A stretch of DNA of 34,743 nt from assembly GCA_948468465.1 (NCBI GenBank), contig CAOKJJ010000036.1:1-34743 (forward strand). The letters run 5' to 3'. The notes beneath the pieces were generated by a model that ran no database searches, was not told the origin of the DNA, and was given only the letters and a program-made list of their open reading frames with translations. The number at the start of each line of letters is the position of its first letter. Positions within the stretch are counted from its first letter, which is position 1. The stretch comes from an uncultured Eubacterium sp. (GTDB taxonomy: Bacteria > Bacillota_A > Clostridia > Lachnospirales > Lachnospiraceae). Below, one piece after another: positions 1-8,501 of the stretch. The position numbers and the translations under genes were made by a program.

Positions 1-1212
1 ACCCCACCACTTGCGTTTATTATTATATATAAAAATTTCTTCAAAATTTTGAGGCAATACTAAATTGTACTTTTCAGCATTCTCATATGCGGGAGAACCT
101 GGTAACGGCACAAAACGAAACAATGAGATTCTGTCGATATATTCTTTCAATTCTTCCAAAAGCTGCACTGTTTCTCTTGTAGTTTCCATATTCTCACCTG
201 GAAAGCCATGCAGAATAAATGCTTTAACATGAATGCCAACATCATGTGTCTCCAAAATGGCCGTTCTTATCTGTTCAACAGTAATTTGTTTATTCATCAA
301 TCTTAACATTCTCATCGAACCAGATTCTATACCATATTTAATCTCAATACATCCACTCTCCTTCAATTTATACAACAAATCTTTATCAACAGTATTAACT
401 CTTGACAAAGACGACCATTTTAATTTTAATGGAGCAATCTCATTACAAATATCTTCAACTTTTTCTTTGTTTACTATAAAATTATCATCTGTAATACAGA
501 AACCTTTAATACCATAATTATCTATTAAATACTCTAACTCCTTTTTTATATTCGCTCCCGATCTATATCTTATTGCATGCTCCTGATTTGCACAAAAACT
601 ACAACTAAACGGACATCCTCTACTGCATAAAATATGTGCTATAGGTAGCTTTGTATCAGACAATCTATCATTCATTACTATATCATTAAATGGCAATAAA
701 TGTCGTGCAGGAAAAGGTATTTCATCCAAATTTTTTATTAAATTTCTTTTTGCTGTGTATATCTTAGTTTGACTCAATTCATCTTTATAAACAATCCCTT
801 TAATATTACTATAATCCTTTTTTGGATATATATCAAGCAATTCCGAAATTGTTTTCTCACCCTCCCCTATACAAGCAATGTTTACTTTTAAATCATCAAT
901 TACATTTTCCGGAAAAATTGTTGTATGAATTCCTCCAGCTATAAACAAAACATCTTCTTTAAATTTGCTATTATAACGTACTTTCTTGATTATAGAATAA
1001 GTTACCGATGAAGAAATACTGAATCCAACTATATCATATTCATTTAAATTTAATTTGTAATTGTTGCTTGATACTGCGTATAAAACCACCTCTTCTCCTT
1101 TTTGTTCAATTACAGCTGCTAAATATAAAACACCAAACGGCGGTAATTCCTTTCTTTTTGTTCCAAAATGAGCAATCTCATAATACTCTGGGTATATTAA
1201 AGCTACTTTCAT
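1..1212 (-). CDS. B12-binding-type radical SAM protein (3' end beyond window)
   Basis: The reading frame starts at ATG 1212 and stays open to base 1, giving 404 residues with the C-terminus outside the window. The N-terminal part (about 1-140) looks like the cobalamin-binding Rossmann domain of this radical SAM class, with a typical PPFGVLYLAA segment at 24-33, although the classical B12-ligand DxHxxG motif is not visible. The radical SAM cluster motif CX3CX2C is C200, C204 and C207 (SRGCPFSCSFC). Downstream are the usual conserved segments RYRSG, GIESGS and RFVPLPGSP. An AAAGGA/GGTGAAAG stretch precedes the start. The protein is a clear paralogue of the C-terminal half of the next gene upstream, 80 bp away. 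Family members carry out SAM-dependent radical chemistry, often methylation or ring formation. The substrate is unknown. Confidence 0.85.
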   Translation of the reverse strand, partial: MKVALIYPEYYEIAHFGTKRKELPPFGVLYLAAVIEQKGEEVVLYAVSSNNYKLNLNEYDIVGFSISSSVTYSIIKKVRYNSKFKEDVLFIAGGIHTTIFPENVIDDLKVNIACIGEGEKTISELLDIYPKKDYSNIKGIVYKDELSQTKIYTAKRNLIKNLDEIPFPARHLLPFNDIVMNDRLSDTKLPIAHILCSRGCPFSCSFCANQEHAIRYRSGANIKKELEYLIDNYGIKGFCITDDNFIVNKEKVEDICNEIAPLKLKWSSLSRVNTVDKDLLYKLKESGCIEIKYGIESGSMRMLRLMNKQITVEQIRTAILETHDVGIHVKAFILHGFPGENMETTRETVQLLEELKEYIDRISLFRFVPLPGSPAYENAEKYNLVLPQNFEEIFIYNNKRKWWG

Positions 1213-1292
1213 CCTTTCACCAGTCCTTTATTTTGTATGCCTTATTTATATTTTAATTCATTTCCGATACCTGCATCACTTAATCATGTTGT

Positions 1293-3641
1293 CTATATTT
1301 CATTCCAGATTTTTAACATAAAATTTCGTATATCCTCATATATTTCGTCCCTTAATTTTAACTCCTGGTTATCTTTCCACCAGTCGCCAGTCGTTTTCCC
1401 GTATAATTTGTATGATGTATATGATGTATTTTTTGCAAAATCTGATTTCAATCCAAATTCTTCTGGATGGTTAAATATATGAGAACCAGGTAAAGGTACA
1501 AACCTTAACAAAGATATTCTATTTATATTATCTCTGCCCATTTCACGTAAAAATTGTTTTGTTTCTTCATTCGTAGATTTAGTTTCAAACGGCAGTCCTG
1601 TAATAATAAATGCTTTTACATTTATCTTATGTTCTCTAACTATTCGTATTGCTTTTTTTGCATCTTCCACAGTACACTGTTTATTCATTCTCTTTAATAA
1701 TTCATCACTCCCTGTTTCAATTCCAAATTTTACCTCAAGACAATTTGCCTTTTCTAATTCTTTGACAACTTCCTCATTTATTTGATCAACCCTTGCAGCC
1801 AAAGACCATTTCATATCCACCTTTCCTACTTCTCGAATAATCTCAATTGCTTTTTCCTGATTAGTCAAAAAACAATCATCTATTATTGAGAACCCTTCTA
1901 TACCTTTTATTTTTAGTTCTTCCAATTCCTTTACAATATTTTCCGCAGATCTATAACGTACAATAGAATTATTACCACCTTTCGGAACACCGCAATAAAA
2001 ACAGTTCTTTATGCATCCCCTGCTAAATAGAACATGTACCATTTTATATCTTGTCCCAGCAAGTCTGTCTGTCATAATATAATCTTCTTCTGCCAATAGT
2101 TCTCGAGCTGGAAAAGGAATTTCGTCTAATTCCAAACATTCTACGTTATTGTAATTTTGAATAATTTCGCCATTATTATTTATATATGAAATACCTGCGA
2201 TAGATTTTATCTTTTCAGCATTTTCACTATAATTATTCAATATTGAAACTATCGTTCTTTCGCCTTCCCCACTCAGCACAAATTTCACCCATTTTTTCTT
2301 CAGCCAATTTTGTAACTCTAATTCTGCCTGATAACCTCCTGCTATGCATAAGCAGTTTCGTCTGCTTTCCCGACCACTATTTTTTTGAGATTGTAAATCA
2401 CTCATGCACTTTTCAAATAAAGGAACCGTATACGCTGAAATAACACTAAACGCAATTATATCATATTTATTTATGTCGATTTCAAAGTTTCCTTCTTCTA
2501 TAGCAATAATACTTGGTTCCCACTTCTTACAATTTCTTTGCACCATTGCTGCTAAATACATTACCCCAAATGGTGGGAATTCTTTTCTTCGTTCCTTAAA
2601 ATGAGCAGCCTCATATGTCTTTGCGTAAATAAAAGCTATCTTCTTTATCATGTATTTTTCTTTTTTGTTTTTGCCCTCTTTTCTTGAAACATACTCAGCA
2701 GAATATGTTTCTATCTGTTTTCCCAATCTCTTGTTACAGGATGTCCATTTCATTTCACATAACTCTATATAGTGCCTTTTTTGCAATGAATAACTCATCT
2801 CCGAAAAATCGCAATATTCATATGAATAATCTGACCTTCTCTCAATATTATCAATCATATTACTATGATTCGAAAATTTATCCCTAAAAAAAGAATAGAT
2901 CCTTTTTTTTGTAATTCTGTTACATTCGTAAACCAGTACATCTTTTCCTTTATCACTTACAATTACCCTGGCTCGTAAATTTGAAAAATCATCTTTATCC
3001 CTATCATAAAACCTAAATACACATTTATCCCCAAGCTCTTTTTTGAATCTGTTAATTCGTTCTAACTGGTTCTTATTTGATCGCGTATCTTCGACAATCT
3101 TTTCAATGTCATAAGAATCATTTTTTATTTCTTCAATCAAATCGTCTCTCATTCCATGCTTGCATAAAATTCTGATTTCCTGTACTTCTTTTACAATTGA
3201 TTTCAATTGTTTAAATTCTTCCGGTTCTCCTTTAGAAAAATCCCAAGCAACATCCATGTCACCACAAAGAATATATAAAATACTATTTGTAATTGCTTTA
3301 TCGGTAAATCCTATAATCTTTTTAACTAATTGATGATATGTACAAAAATCAGCATTAGATTTTCTTGAATATGAAATTAATAACAATAACCCTATAACTA
3401 TTAAAGTACATAATTTAAAATAAAAATTTGATACAATTGCCTGATAATATTTCTCTATTTCAGGTATTCTAATAAATCCGGTAATAATATTATTGTCACT
3501 CCAAATAAACCAAATAACAAACATTATTAAGAGCATTTTTAAAACCTTAGATGTTATAACACCTCTTTTTAATTGTATATTTTCAAAAACCTTTGGTATT
3601 AAAGCCGAAAGCATAATTCCAACAATAGTTTCAAAACTCAT
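1293..3641 (-). CDS. Membrane-anchored fusion: unknown N-terminal domain plus B12-type radical SAM domain
   Basis: 782 residues. Residues 1-110 hold two to three hydrophobic segments (about 34-47 and 70-90 are clearest). Residues about 120-310 are soluble and resemble a degenerate PLD-like fold (a CGDMDVAW segment, then EIRILCK, then LRARVIVSD where an HxK motif might be expected); this resemblance is a guess. From M331 the protein restarts as a complete B12-binding-type radical SAM enzyme (PPFGVMYLAA; cluster C543, C547, C550 in SRGCIKNCFYC; KFGIETGS; RFVPLPGSH). That half is closely similar to the neighbouring downstream gene. The start at 3641 has a GGAG site 7 nt upstream and a good promoter. 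An internal start at M331 (base 2651) is possible but has only a weak, distant purine tract. Function and substrate are unknown. Confidence 0.8.
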   Translation of the reverse strand: MSFETIVGIMLSALIPKVFENIQLKRGVITSKVLKMLLIMFVIWFIWSDNNIITGFIRIPEIEKYYQAIVSNFYFKLCTLIVIGLLLLISYSRKSNADFCTYHQLVKKIIGFTDKAITNSILYILCGDMDVAWDFSKGEPEEFKQLKSIVKEVQEIRILCKHGMRDDLIEEIKNDSYDIEKIVEDTRSNKNQLERINRFKKELGDKCVFRFYDRDKDDFSNLRARVIVSDKGKDVLVYECNRITKKRIYSFFRDKFSNHSNMIDNIERRSDYSYEYCDFSEMSYSLQKRHYIELCEMKWTSCNKRLGKQIETYSAEYVSRKEGKNKKEKYMIKKIAFIYAKTYEAAHFKERRKEFPPFGVMYLAAMVQRNCKKWEPSIIAIEEGNFEIDINKYDIIAFSVISAYTVPLFEKCMSDLQSQKNSGRESRRNCLCIAGGYQAELELQNWLKKKWVKFVLSGEGERTIVSILNNYSENAEKIKSIAGISYINNNGEIIQNYNNVECLELDEIPFPARELLAEEDYIMTDRLAGTRYKMVHVLFSRGCIKNCFYCGVPKGGNNSIVRYRSAENIVKELEELKIKGIEGFSIIDDCFLTNQEKAIEIIREVGKVDMKWSLAARVDQINEEVVKELEKANCLEVKFGIETGSDELLKRMNKQCTVEDAKKAIRIVREHKINVKAFIITGLPFETKSTNEETKQFLREMGRDNINRISLLRFVPLPGSHIFNHPEEFGLKSDFAKNTSYTSYKLYGKTTGDWWKDNQELKLRDEIYEDIRNFMLKIWNEI

Positions 3642-3684
3642 AATTTATCTCCAATCATTTAACTTATGTTTGTAATTATCAAAT

Positions 3685-3713
3685 ATTATACCAAATTACA
3701 ATTAACAGTTCAA
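3685..3713 (-). promoter_or_regulatory. Sigma-A type promoter for the radical SAM pair
   Basis: On the minus strand, TTGAAC (3713-3708) is followed by a 17-bp spacer and a perfect TATAAT (3690-3685), 44 bp before the ATG at 3641. With the terminator just upstream, this makes the two AT-rich radical SAM genes a transcription unit separate from the glycan operon. Confidence 0.7.
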
Positions 3714-3761
3714 TTGCAATTTCAATTTTTTTCGACAATTCTTTGGTTTATTGTTGAGAAC

Positions 3762-3791
3762 ATAAAGAAAAGGAGAGTATTTCTACTCTCC
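3762..3791 (-). terminator. Rho-independent terminator ending the glycan operon
   Basis: On the minus strand, the 8-bp stem GGAGAGTA/TACTCTCC encloses a GAAA tetraloop and is followed directly by TTTTCTTT. It lies 22 bp after the stop of the epimerase gene, so it closes the long minus-strand gene run. Confidence 0.85.
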
Positions 3792-3813
3792 AAATGGTAA
3801 AAAATAATTCTAA

Positions 3814-4389
3814 TCAAAAACCCCCATATGTATTCATAAACTTTTCAAAAGTCTGTAAATTCTTATCTTTATCCGCAAGAATTATATTTTCAAACCCGCC
3901 TATTTTTTCATACGGCCATCGCACGCCAATATCCGGGTCATTCCAAATAATTCCATCATCATACTCACTATAAAACTTTTCACTGCATTTGTAACTGACA
4001 ATGGATTGTTCCAATACCAGATAACCATGTCCGCATCCTGCAGGCACAAGAATCTCATGGCTGTTTTCTCCCGTAAGGTCAAAGCCTGCCCACCGCTTAA
4101 ATGTAGGGCTGTTTTTTCTCAAATCAACAACTACGTCATATACATGTCCGTAAATGCATCTTACAAGCTTTGGCTGCTGCTTCACTCTTTGAAAATGAAG
4201 CGCACGTATTACCCCTTTATGAGAAGTCGTATAAAAGACTTCTTCCAGCTGATGCGTGATTCCATTTGCCGCAAATATTTCTTTGGACCAGTCTTTGGTA
4301 AAACACCCTCTGACATCCTCCGCATAAAAAGGCATGATTTTTATCAAACCTTCTATTTCTGTTTCTGCAAATTTAAAATTTTGAATCAT
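3814..4389 (-). CDS. rfbC: RmlC-like nucleotide-sugar 3,5-epimerase
   Basis: 191 residues, the usual length for the cupin-fold dTDP-4-keto-6-deoxyhexose 3,5-epimerase family. Visible family features are GVIRALHFQ with the catalytic-base His at H65, Lys K74 in QQPKLVRC, VYDVVVDLR, the VPAGCGHGYLVL strand, and the tyrosine acid at about Y140 (KCSEKFYSEYDDGI). The start at 4389 is chosen because GAGGAG lies 8 nt upstream; the upstream in-frame ATG lacks this. It overlaps the end of the SDR gene by 17 bp, so the two are likely translationally coupled. The cytidylyltransferase two genes upstream suggests the real substrate may be a CDP- rather than a dTDP-4-keto sugar, so the name marks the family, not a proven substrate. 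Confidence 0.85.
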   Translation of the reverse strand: MIQNFKFAETEIEGLIKIMPFYAEDVRGCFTKDWSKEIFAANGITHQLEEVFYTTSHKGVIRALHFQRVKQQPKLVRCIYGHVYDVVVDLRKNSPTFKRWAGFDLTGENSHEILVPAGCGHGYLVLEQSIVSYKCSEKFYSEYDDGIIWNDPDIGVRWPYEKIGGFENIILADKDKNLQTFEKFMNTYGGF

Positions 4390-5314
4390 CCTCGTTCTCC
4401 TCACGCAGTTCTTTTAACCAGTCATAAGTTCTGCGGCAGCCTTCCCCAAATCCAATTTCTGCCCGAAATCCGGTATCTGCTTCTGTCTTGGAACAGTCAA
4501 ATTGTTCCAATGGCTGATTTATGCCTGTAAACGGGACATCGCCAAATATAAAATCCATATCCGGTGCAATTGCTTCCTTCATTTCAAGCAGGAACTCTTT
4601 CAAAGATCTTGCATTTGACGAGCCAATCAAATATTCGCTGAATGCGCTCCCCTTATCTCCTATCAATCTGAATGCCCTTGCCACATCATCTATATATACA
4701 AAATCATAATTCTGCGTTCCTGCCGTAAAACGCGGCGGCTCGCCCTGTATGCACTTTCGGATTGCCGTATTCACCATTCTTGGGCTTTTTTCTCCCACTC
4801 CATAGGCATTCGTCAGCATTGCCCAGACAAGTTCTATTCCGATATCTGCCGCTGCCGATTTACACATCGCATGGGCAGCCAGCTTGCCGGCGCCATAAAT
4901 ATACCCTAATCCAGGCTTATTTCCATCCTTAAATACGGCGGATATTGTCTCAAGTTCCATAATGCTTCCTGCATTTACAAACCTTTTACAGCCAATTTCT
5001 TTTGCAAGCTTTAAGCATTCCACTGTCCATGCCGCATTCCTCAGCTGCAAGGCGGCGTCTGCCCTCGCTTCCCCTGCGGAACCAGCCCATGCCAAATGAT
5101 AAAATATATCTATATCAAACTCTTTGAGTTTATCTTTTATTTGATGCGGCTGTGATAATTCAAACGGATAAAACCTTACAAAAGCATTTACAGGCAGCTG
5201 ATCATAATGCCCCTTTTTATCCAACGCAATAACCTCTGTACGGTTCTTCACTAACTCTTTTACCAAAGCACTTCCTACAAATCCATTCGCGCCTGTAACG
5301 ACTGCTCGTTTCAT
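4373..5314 (-). CDS. NAD(P)-dependent SDR-family sugar epimerase/reductase
   Basis: 313 residues of extended short-chain dehydrogenase. The nucleotide-binding motif TGANGFVG is at 7-14, a catalytic Ser is near S117 (NAGSIMELE), and the YxxxK pair is Y140/K144 (YIYGAGK). The start at 5314 is set by GGAGG 8 nt upstream; two earlier in-frame ATGs have nothing comparable. It sits between a glucose-1-phosphate cytidylyltransferase and an RmlC-like epimerase, so a role as 4-keto reductase on a CDP-6-deoxy-hexulose is the likely job. It lacks the look of a full CDP-glucose 4,6-dehydratase: it is shorter, and it has HLAWAGSAGE where RfbG-type enzymes carry a conserved HLAAQ segment. Exact specificity cannot be read from sequence. 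Confidence 0.8.
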   Translation of the reverse strand: MKRAVVTGANGFVGSALVKELVKNRTEVIALDKKGHYDQLPVNAFVRFYPFELSQPHQIKDKLKEFDIDIFYHLAWAGSAGEARADAALQLRNAAWTVECLKLAKEIGCKRFVNAGSIMELETISAVFKDGNKPGLGYIYGAGKLAAHAMCKSAAADIGIELVWAMLTNAYGVGEKSPRMVNTAIRKCIQGEPPRFTAGTQNYDFVYIDDVARAFRLIGDKGSAFSEYLIGSSNARSLKEFLLEMKEAIAPDMDFIFGDVPFTGINQPLEQFDCSKTEADTGFRAEIGFGEGCRRTYDWLKELREENEDDSKF

Positions 5315-5344
5315 TCCTGCATCCTCCATTTGCCGCATATAAAT

Positions 5345-6130
5345 TTAACTTTTCCAGACTTTCCAGGGCGCATTTCCTGACTGCCACAATTTTTCCAGAT
5401 CCCGCTTTTCCCTCACGGTATCCATGCATTGCCAATAGCCTTTATGCACGTAACCCACTAATTGTTTTTCAGCCACCAGCTTTGCCAGAGGGCCTTTTTC
5501 AAATATTGACAAATCACCGTCGATATATCCAAACAGCTCAGGTTCAAAAACCATAAAACCTATGTTAATCAAATTTCCATCCAAATCAGACTTTTCCCGA
5601 AACGCATCAATTACGCCGTCTTTTGATACTTCCACAACTCCCTTTACCTGGCCGAAATTATACATAGACATCGTTCCGATTCTGCCATGTGACTCATGAA
5701 ACGCTAATAATTCTGCAATGTTCACATTTCCAACTCCATCTCCATAAGTCAGCATAAACCTTTCTCCGCCAATATAATCCGCGATGCGTCTGACCCTTCC
5801 CCCGGTCTGCGTATGAAGTCCGGTATCCACAACTGTCACTTTCCATGGTTCCGTTTTTTTATTGTGTACAATCATTTCACTGTTTCCGCTTGTATAATCA
5901 AAAGTAATATCTGAGGTATGCATAAAATAATCAGCAAACCATTCTTTGATCATATGCTGCTTATAACCCGCGCAAATGACAAACTCATAAAATCCATACG
6001 AAGAATATATCTTCATAATATGCCACAAAATGGGCATTTCGCCTATTTCCACCATCGGCTTTGGCCTGTCTTTGCTCTCTTCACTAATTCTGGTTCCCAT
6101 TCCGCCCGCCAAAATCACTACTTTCATCAT
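5345..6130 (-). CDS. rfbF: Glucose-1-phosphate cytidylyltransferase
   Basis: 261 residues, matching the RfbF family in length and along its whole course. The N-terminal nucleotidyltransferase loop is AGGMGTRISEES, followed by RPKPMVEIG and PILWHIMKIYS. The C-terminus has the family segments NIGFMVFEP, the WQCMDT region and LEKLWQSGNAPWKVW. It makes CDP-glucose from glucose-1-phosphate and CTP, the entry step to CDP-deoxysugars. Its ATG overlaps the TGA of the upstream glycosyltransferase (ATGA), so translation is probably coupled; AAGGTGG lies 7 nt upstream. No CDP-glucose 4,6-dehydratase or RfbH-type dehydrase is visible in this window. Confidence 0.93.
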   Translation of the reverse strand: MMKVVILAGGMGTRISEESKDRPKPMVEIGEMPILWHIMKIYSSYGFYEFVICAGYKQHMIKEWFADYFMHTSDITFDYTSGNSEMIVHNKKTEPWKVTVVDTGLHTQTGGRVRRIADYIGGERFMLTYGDGVGNVNIAELLAFHESHGRIGTMSMYNFGQVKGVVEVSKDGVIDAFREKSDLDGNLINIGFMVFEPELFGYIDGDLSIFEKGPLAKLVAEKQLVGYVHKGYWQCMDTVREKRDLEKLWQSGNAPWKVWKS

Positions 6131-8493
6131 TTATGTACCACCTTGTTTTTTTTACCGCAAAGTTTTAATATTGTTTTCTTAACAAACATGCGCCTTTTGG
6201 AATAAACAGGAAATATTTTGTCCAAAAACTTTGGATACGCAAAAGGTACCGTATCCGCAGCGCTGCCCGTTTCCGTAATTCCAGAAGCAGATAACTGCTT
6301 TGCCATCAGCATCATGAAAAGCGGCTCATAAAAAACGGTTCTTCTCGCATAATTCCAAAAAAACGAATGCATGTCCGCATCCATCCGGTAACACGGTATC
6401 TGCTGGAAGCTATAATGGATAATGTATGGATCTTTTCGCGCGTTAATATATGCATCATAATAGTTTCGCGGCATCCAGTATTCATACAAGTCTGTATAAG
6501 CCGGATGCATGACCACAACATTCCAGTGAATCGGAAGAAATTTTATCTTTCCTTTAAAGCACATGTTAAGCAATTCCTGATCACAATTTTGATAATGCCT
6601 TTCATTTGCTTTTTTAATCAGCACCTCAGACGGATACCTGTCATGAATCATCTGAATATTGTATAACGCAACGCCGCCCTGCATATATGACCCAGGTTCC
6701 GTCAAATCTAAGGATTCCAGATAGGAATACAATGGATGCCGTTCTTTCATTACCTGCCATGTAAGAATTGTCAAATCCAGCACCGCCGCAGCATAATACC
6801 CCTCTATATCCACATCAAAAATTTGAGACACGTCCCTGTTGATCACCATGTCCGAGTCCAGATACAATACTTTTTTGTATTTCCTGCACATGCCTGGTAT
6901 CATCAGCCTGAAATAAGTATAAATATTATAAGAATCGTGCGTGGCAACCGCAGAAGAAAACAGTCCTTCTTCAAATTCAATAAACCTTATCCGGCAGTTA
7001 TTTTTTGATAATCCGCCGATCAGGCGCTTATTTGCATCTGACATTCCCTGTGTCAGAACCAAAATATCATAATTCCGATTCATGGAAGCATTTTCAATAA
7101 GCGAGCTTATCGCCACCCCGCATATAGGCGCAAAATAATCACTGGATGTAAAACAGACGGAGACAGCATCCTCTTCCTGGTACGCAGGCAGAATCACTGT
7201 ATGTTTATTGGCATAAATAATTTCACAAGGAAACTGTTTGTCCATAAACACATCACGAAGCCGAAATGCATCTGTGTCCGCAGTATCCCCGGCTTTGTCC
7301 TGTCTTTCATTCTGTATAATGTTTTGAATCATGTGGTTTATTTTATCTGTCGTAATCTTCCACGTATAATTTTCTTCTAAATATTTTTTTGCCGCAATCC
7401 CCATATTTTTGCGTTTGCTTTCATTTTTAACCATATGATCCAGCCGTATCATAAATTCATCTTTAGAATCATAGCTGACACCATTTTTTCCATCCTGGCA
7501 ATGTGCTTTTAATATGCTGCATTTCCCGTTAGCCAGAATTGGAACCCCACACGCAAAGCTCTCTAATACAGCAATGCACAGGCTTTCATATTTCGATGGT
7601 GCAACGGTTAATAACGCTCCGCTGATGCAGTCAAATTTTTCCTGCTCGGTAACAAATCCCGTAAATATAATGTCTTTATTTTTGGGACAGCGAACGGCTC
7701 CTTCCCCCATAAGCACCAGTTTCAGCGATGATTTTCTGCTTCTTTTATATGATAAAAAATACTGAATGAGCTTATCGCATCCTTTTGAAACATCTATACG
7801 GCCTACATAAGCAATATAATCTCCTTCTATCTGAAATTTGCTTCGAAATGCCAAAGCGTTTATGTTCTTTGGCAAATCTACGCCGCAGCCAATGATTTCT
7901 CCCGGCACCTCACTGTTTTTATAACAGTTTCTTACAAATTTAGCTTCTTCGTATGTAAGAAATCCCAAATACCGAGGCATGGAAAACAGCTTTTTAAATA
8001 TGGCAGGTTTTGCCCATATTTCATCATGTGCCGTTGGAATAAAAATCGCTTTATCTTTTACTAACGGCAGACATCTTACCGTCGTAAAATAGATATATGT
8101 GAAAATAATAAATACATCATAATCATTACGCGCATTTTCTACATAATGAACCAAACCGGGACAATACGGCCCCCATTCATCAGACCATTGCAAATCAGCG
8201 CTTATGTTCGTTGACTGTCCGGCATTGATAACGGACGCTTCATGATTGCTGCGTTCTTCCAGTCTTGCAAAATCTCTTGCCCTGCGGTTGTCAAATCGCA
8301 TCACCCGAATTCCGCGTTCCACAAACTCTCCTGCGTTGTAATGCTTTTGAAAAGTAAGTTCTAATGACGTCGTAGTCAAAACAGTCACTTCATAAAGCTC
8401 CTTTAAATGAGACGCCAGCGCGCGGGCGTAATATTCCCCGCCGCCGCTCACTTCTTTCCCATATCTTTGAATGATCATTGCAACTTTTTTCAT
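6127..8493 (-). CDS. Two-domain glycosyltransferase fusion, GT4 then GT8
   Basis: 788 residues. Residues about 1-410 are a GT4-type GT-B enzyme: N-terminal GGGEYYARALASHL, the FTGFVTEQEK loop and the EX7E motif YESLCIAVLESFACG. After a short linker, residues about 440-720 are a GT8-type GT-A enzyme with VSVCFTSSDYFAPICGVAI and the metal-binding DXD in LYLDSDMVI; the HYSFQQIPC segment near the end fits the GT8 C-terminal motif. The start at 8493 follows AGGAG with 5-nt spacing and lies 8 bp after the preceding stop; upstream in-frame codons lack a ribosome site. The domains probably add two successive sugars, GT8 likely a hexose with retention. Acceptor and donor are not readable. Confidence 0.88.
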   Translation of the reverse strand: MKKVAMIIQRYGKEVSGGGEYYARALASHLKELYEVTVLTTTSLELTFQKHYNAGEFVERGIRVMRFDNRRARDFARLEERSNHEASVINAGQSTNISADLQWSDEWGPYCPGLVHYVENARNDYDVFIIFTYIYFTTVRCLPLVKDKAIFIPTAHDEIWAKPAIFKKLFSMPRYLGFLTYEEAKFVRNCYKNSEVPGEIIGCGVDLPKNINALAFRSKFQIEGDYIAYVGRIDVSKGCDKLIQYFLSYKRSRKSSLKLVLMGEGAVRCPKNKDIIFTGFVTEQEKFDCISGALLTVAPSKYESLCIAVLESFACGVPILANGKCSILKAHCQDGKNGVSYDSKDEFMIRLDHMVKNESKRKNMGIAAKKYLEENYTWKITTDKINHMIQNIIQNERQDKAGDTADTDAFRLRDVFMDKQFPCEIIYANKHTVILPAYQEEDAVSVCFTSSDYFAPICGVAISSLIENASMNRNYDILVLTQGMSDANKRLIGGLSKNNCRIRFIEFEEGLFSSAVATHDSYNIYTYFRLMIPGMCRKYKKVLYLDSDMVINRDVSQIFDVDIEGYYAAAVLDLTILTWQVMKERHPLYSYLESLDLTEPGSYMQGGVALYNIQMIHDRYPSEVLIKKANERHYQNCDQELLNMCFKGKIKFLPIHWNVVVMHPAYTDLYEYWMPRNYYDAYINARKDPYIIHYSFQQIPCYRMDADMHSFFWNYARRTVFYEPLFMMLMAKQLSASGITETGSAADTVPFAYPKFLDKIFPVYSKRRMFVKKTILKLCGKKNKVVHK

Positions 8494-8501
8494 TTTCTCT
8501 C

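Noticed and set aside
4006..4530. Plus-strand open frame of 174 codons opposite the epimerase and SDR
   Set aside because: Antisense shadow of two well-supported minus-strand genes with good ribosome sites.
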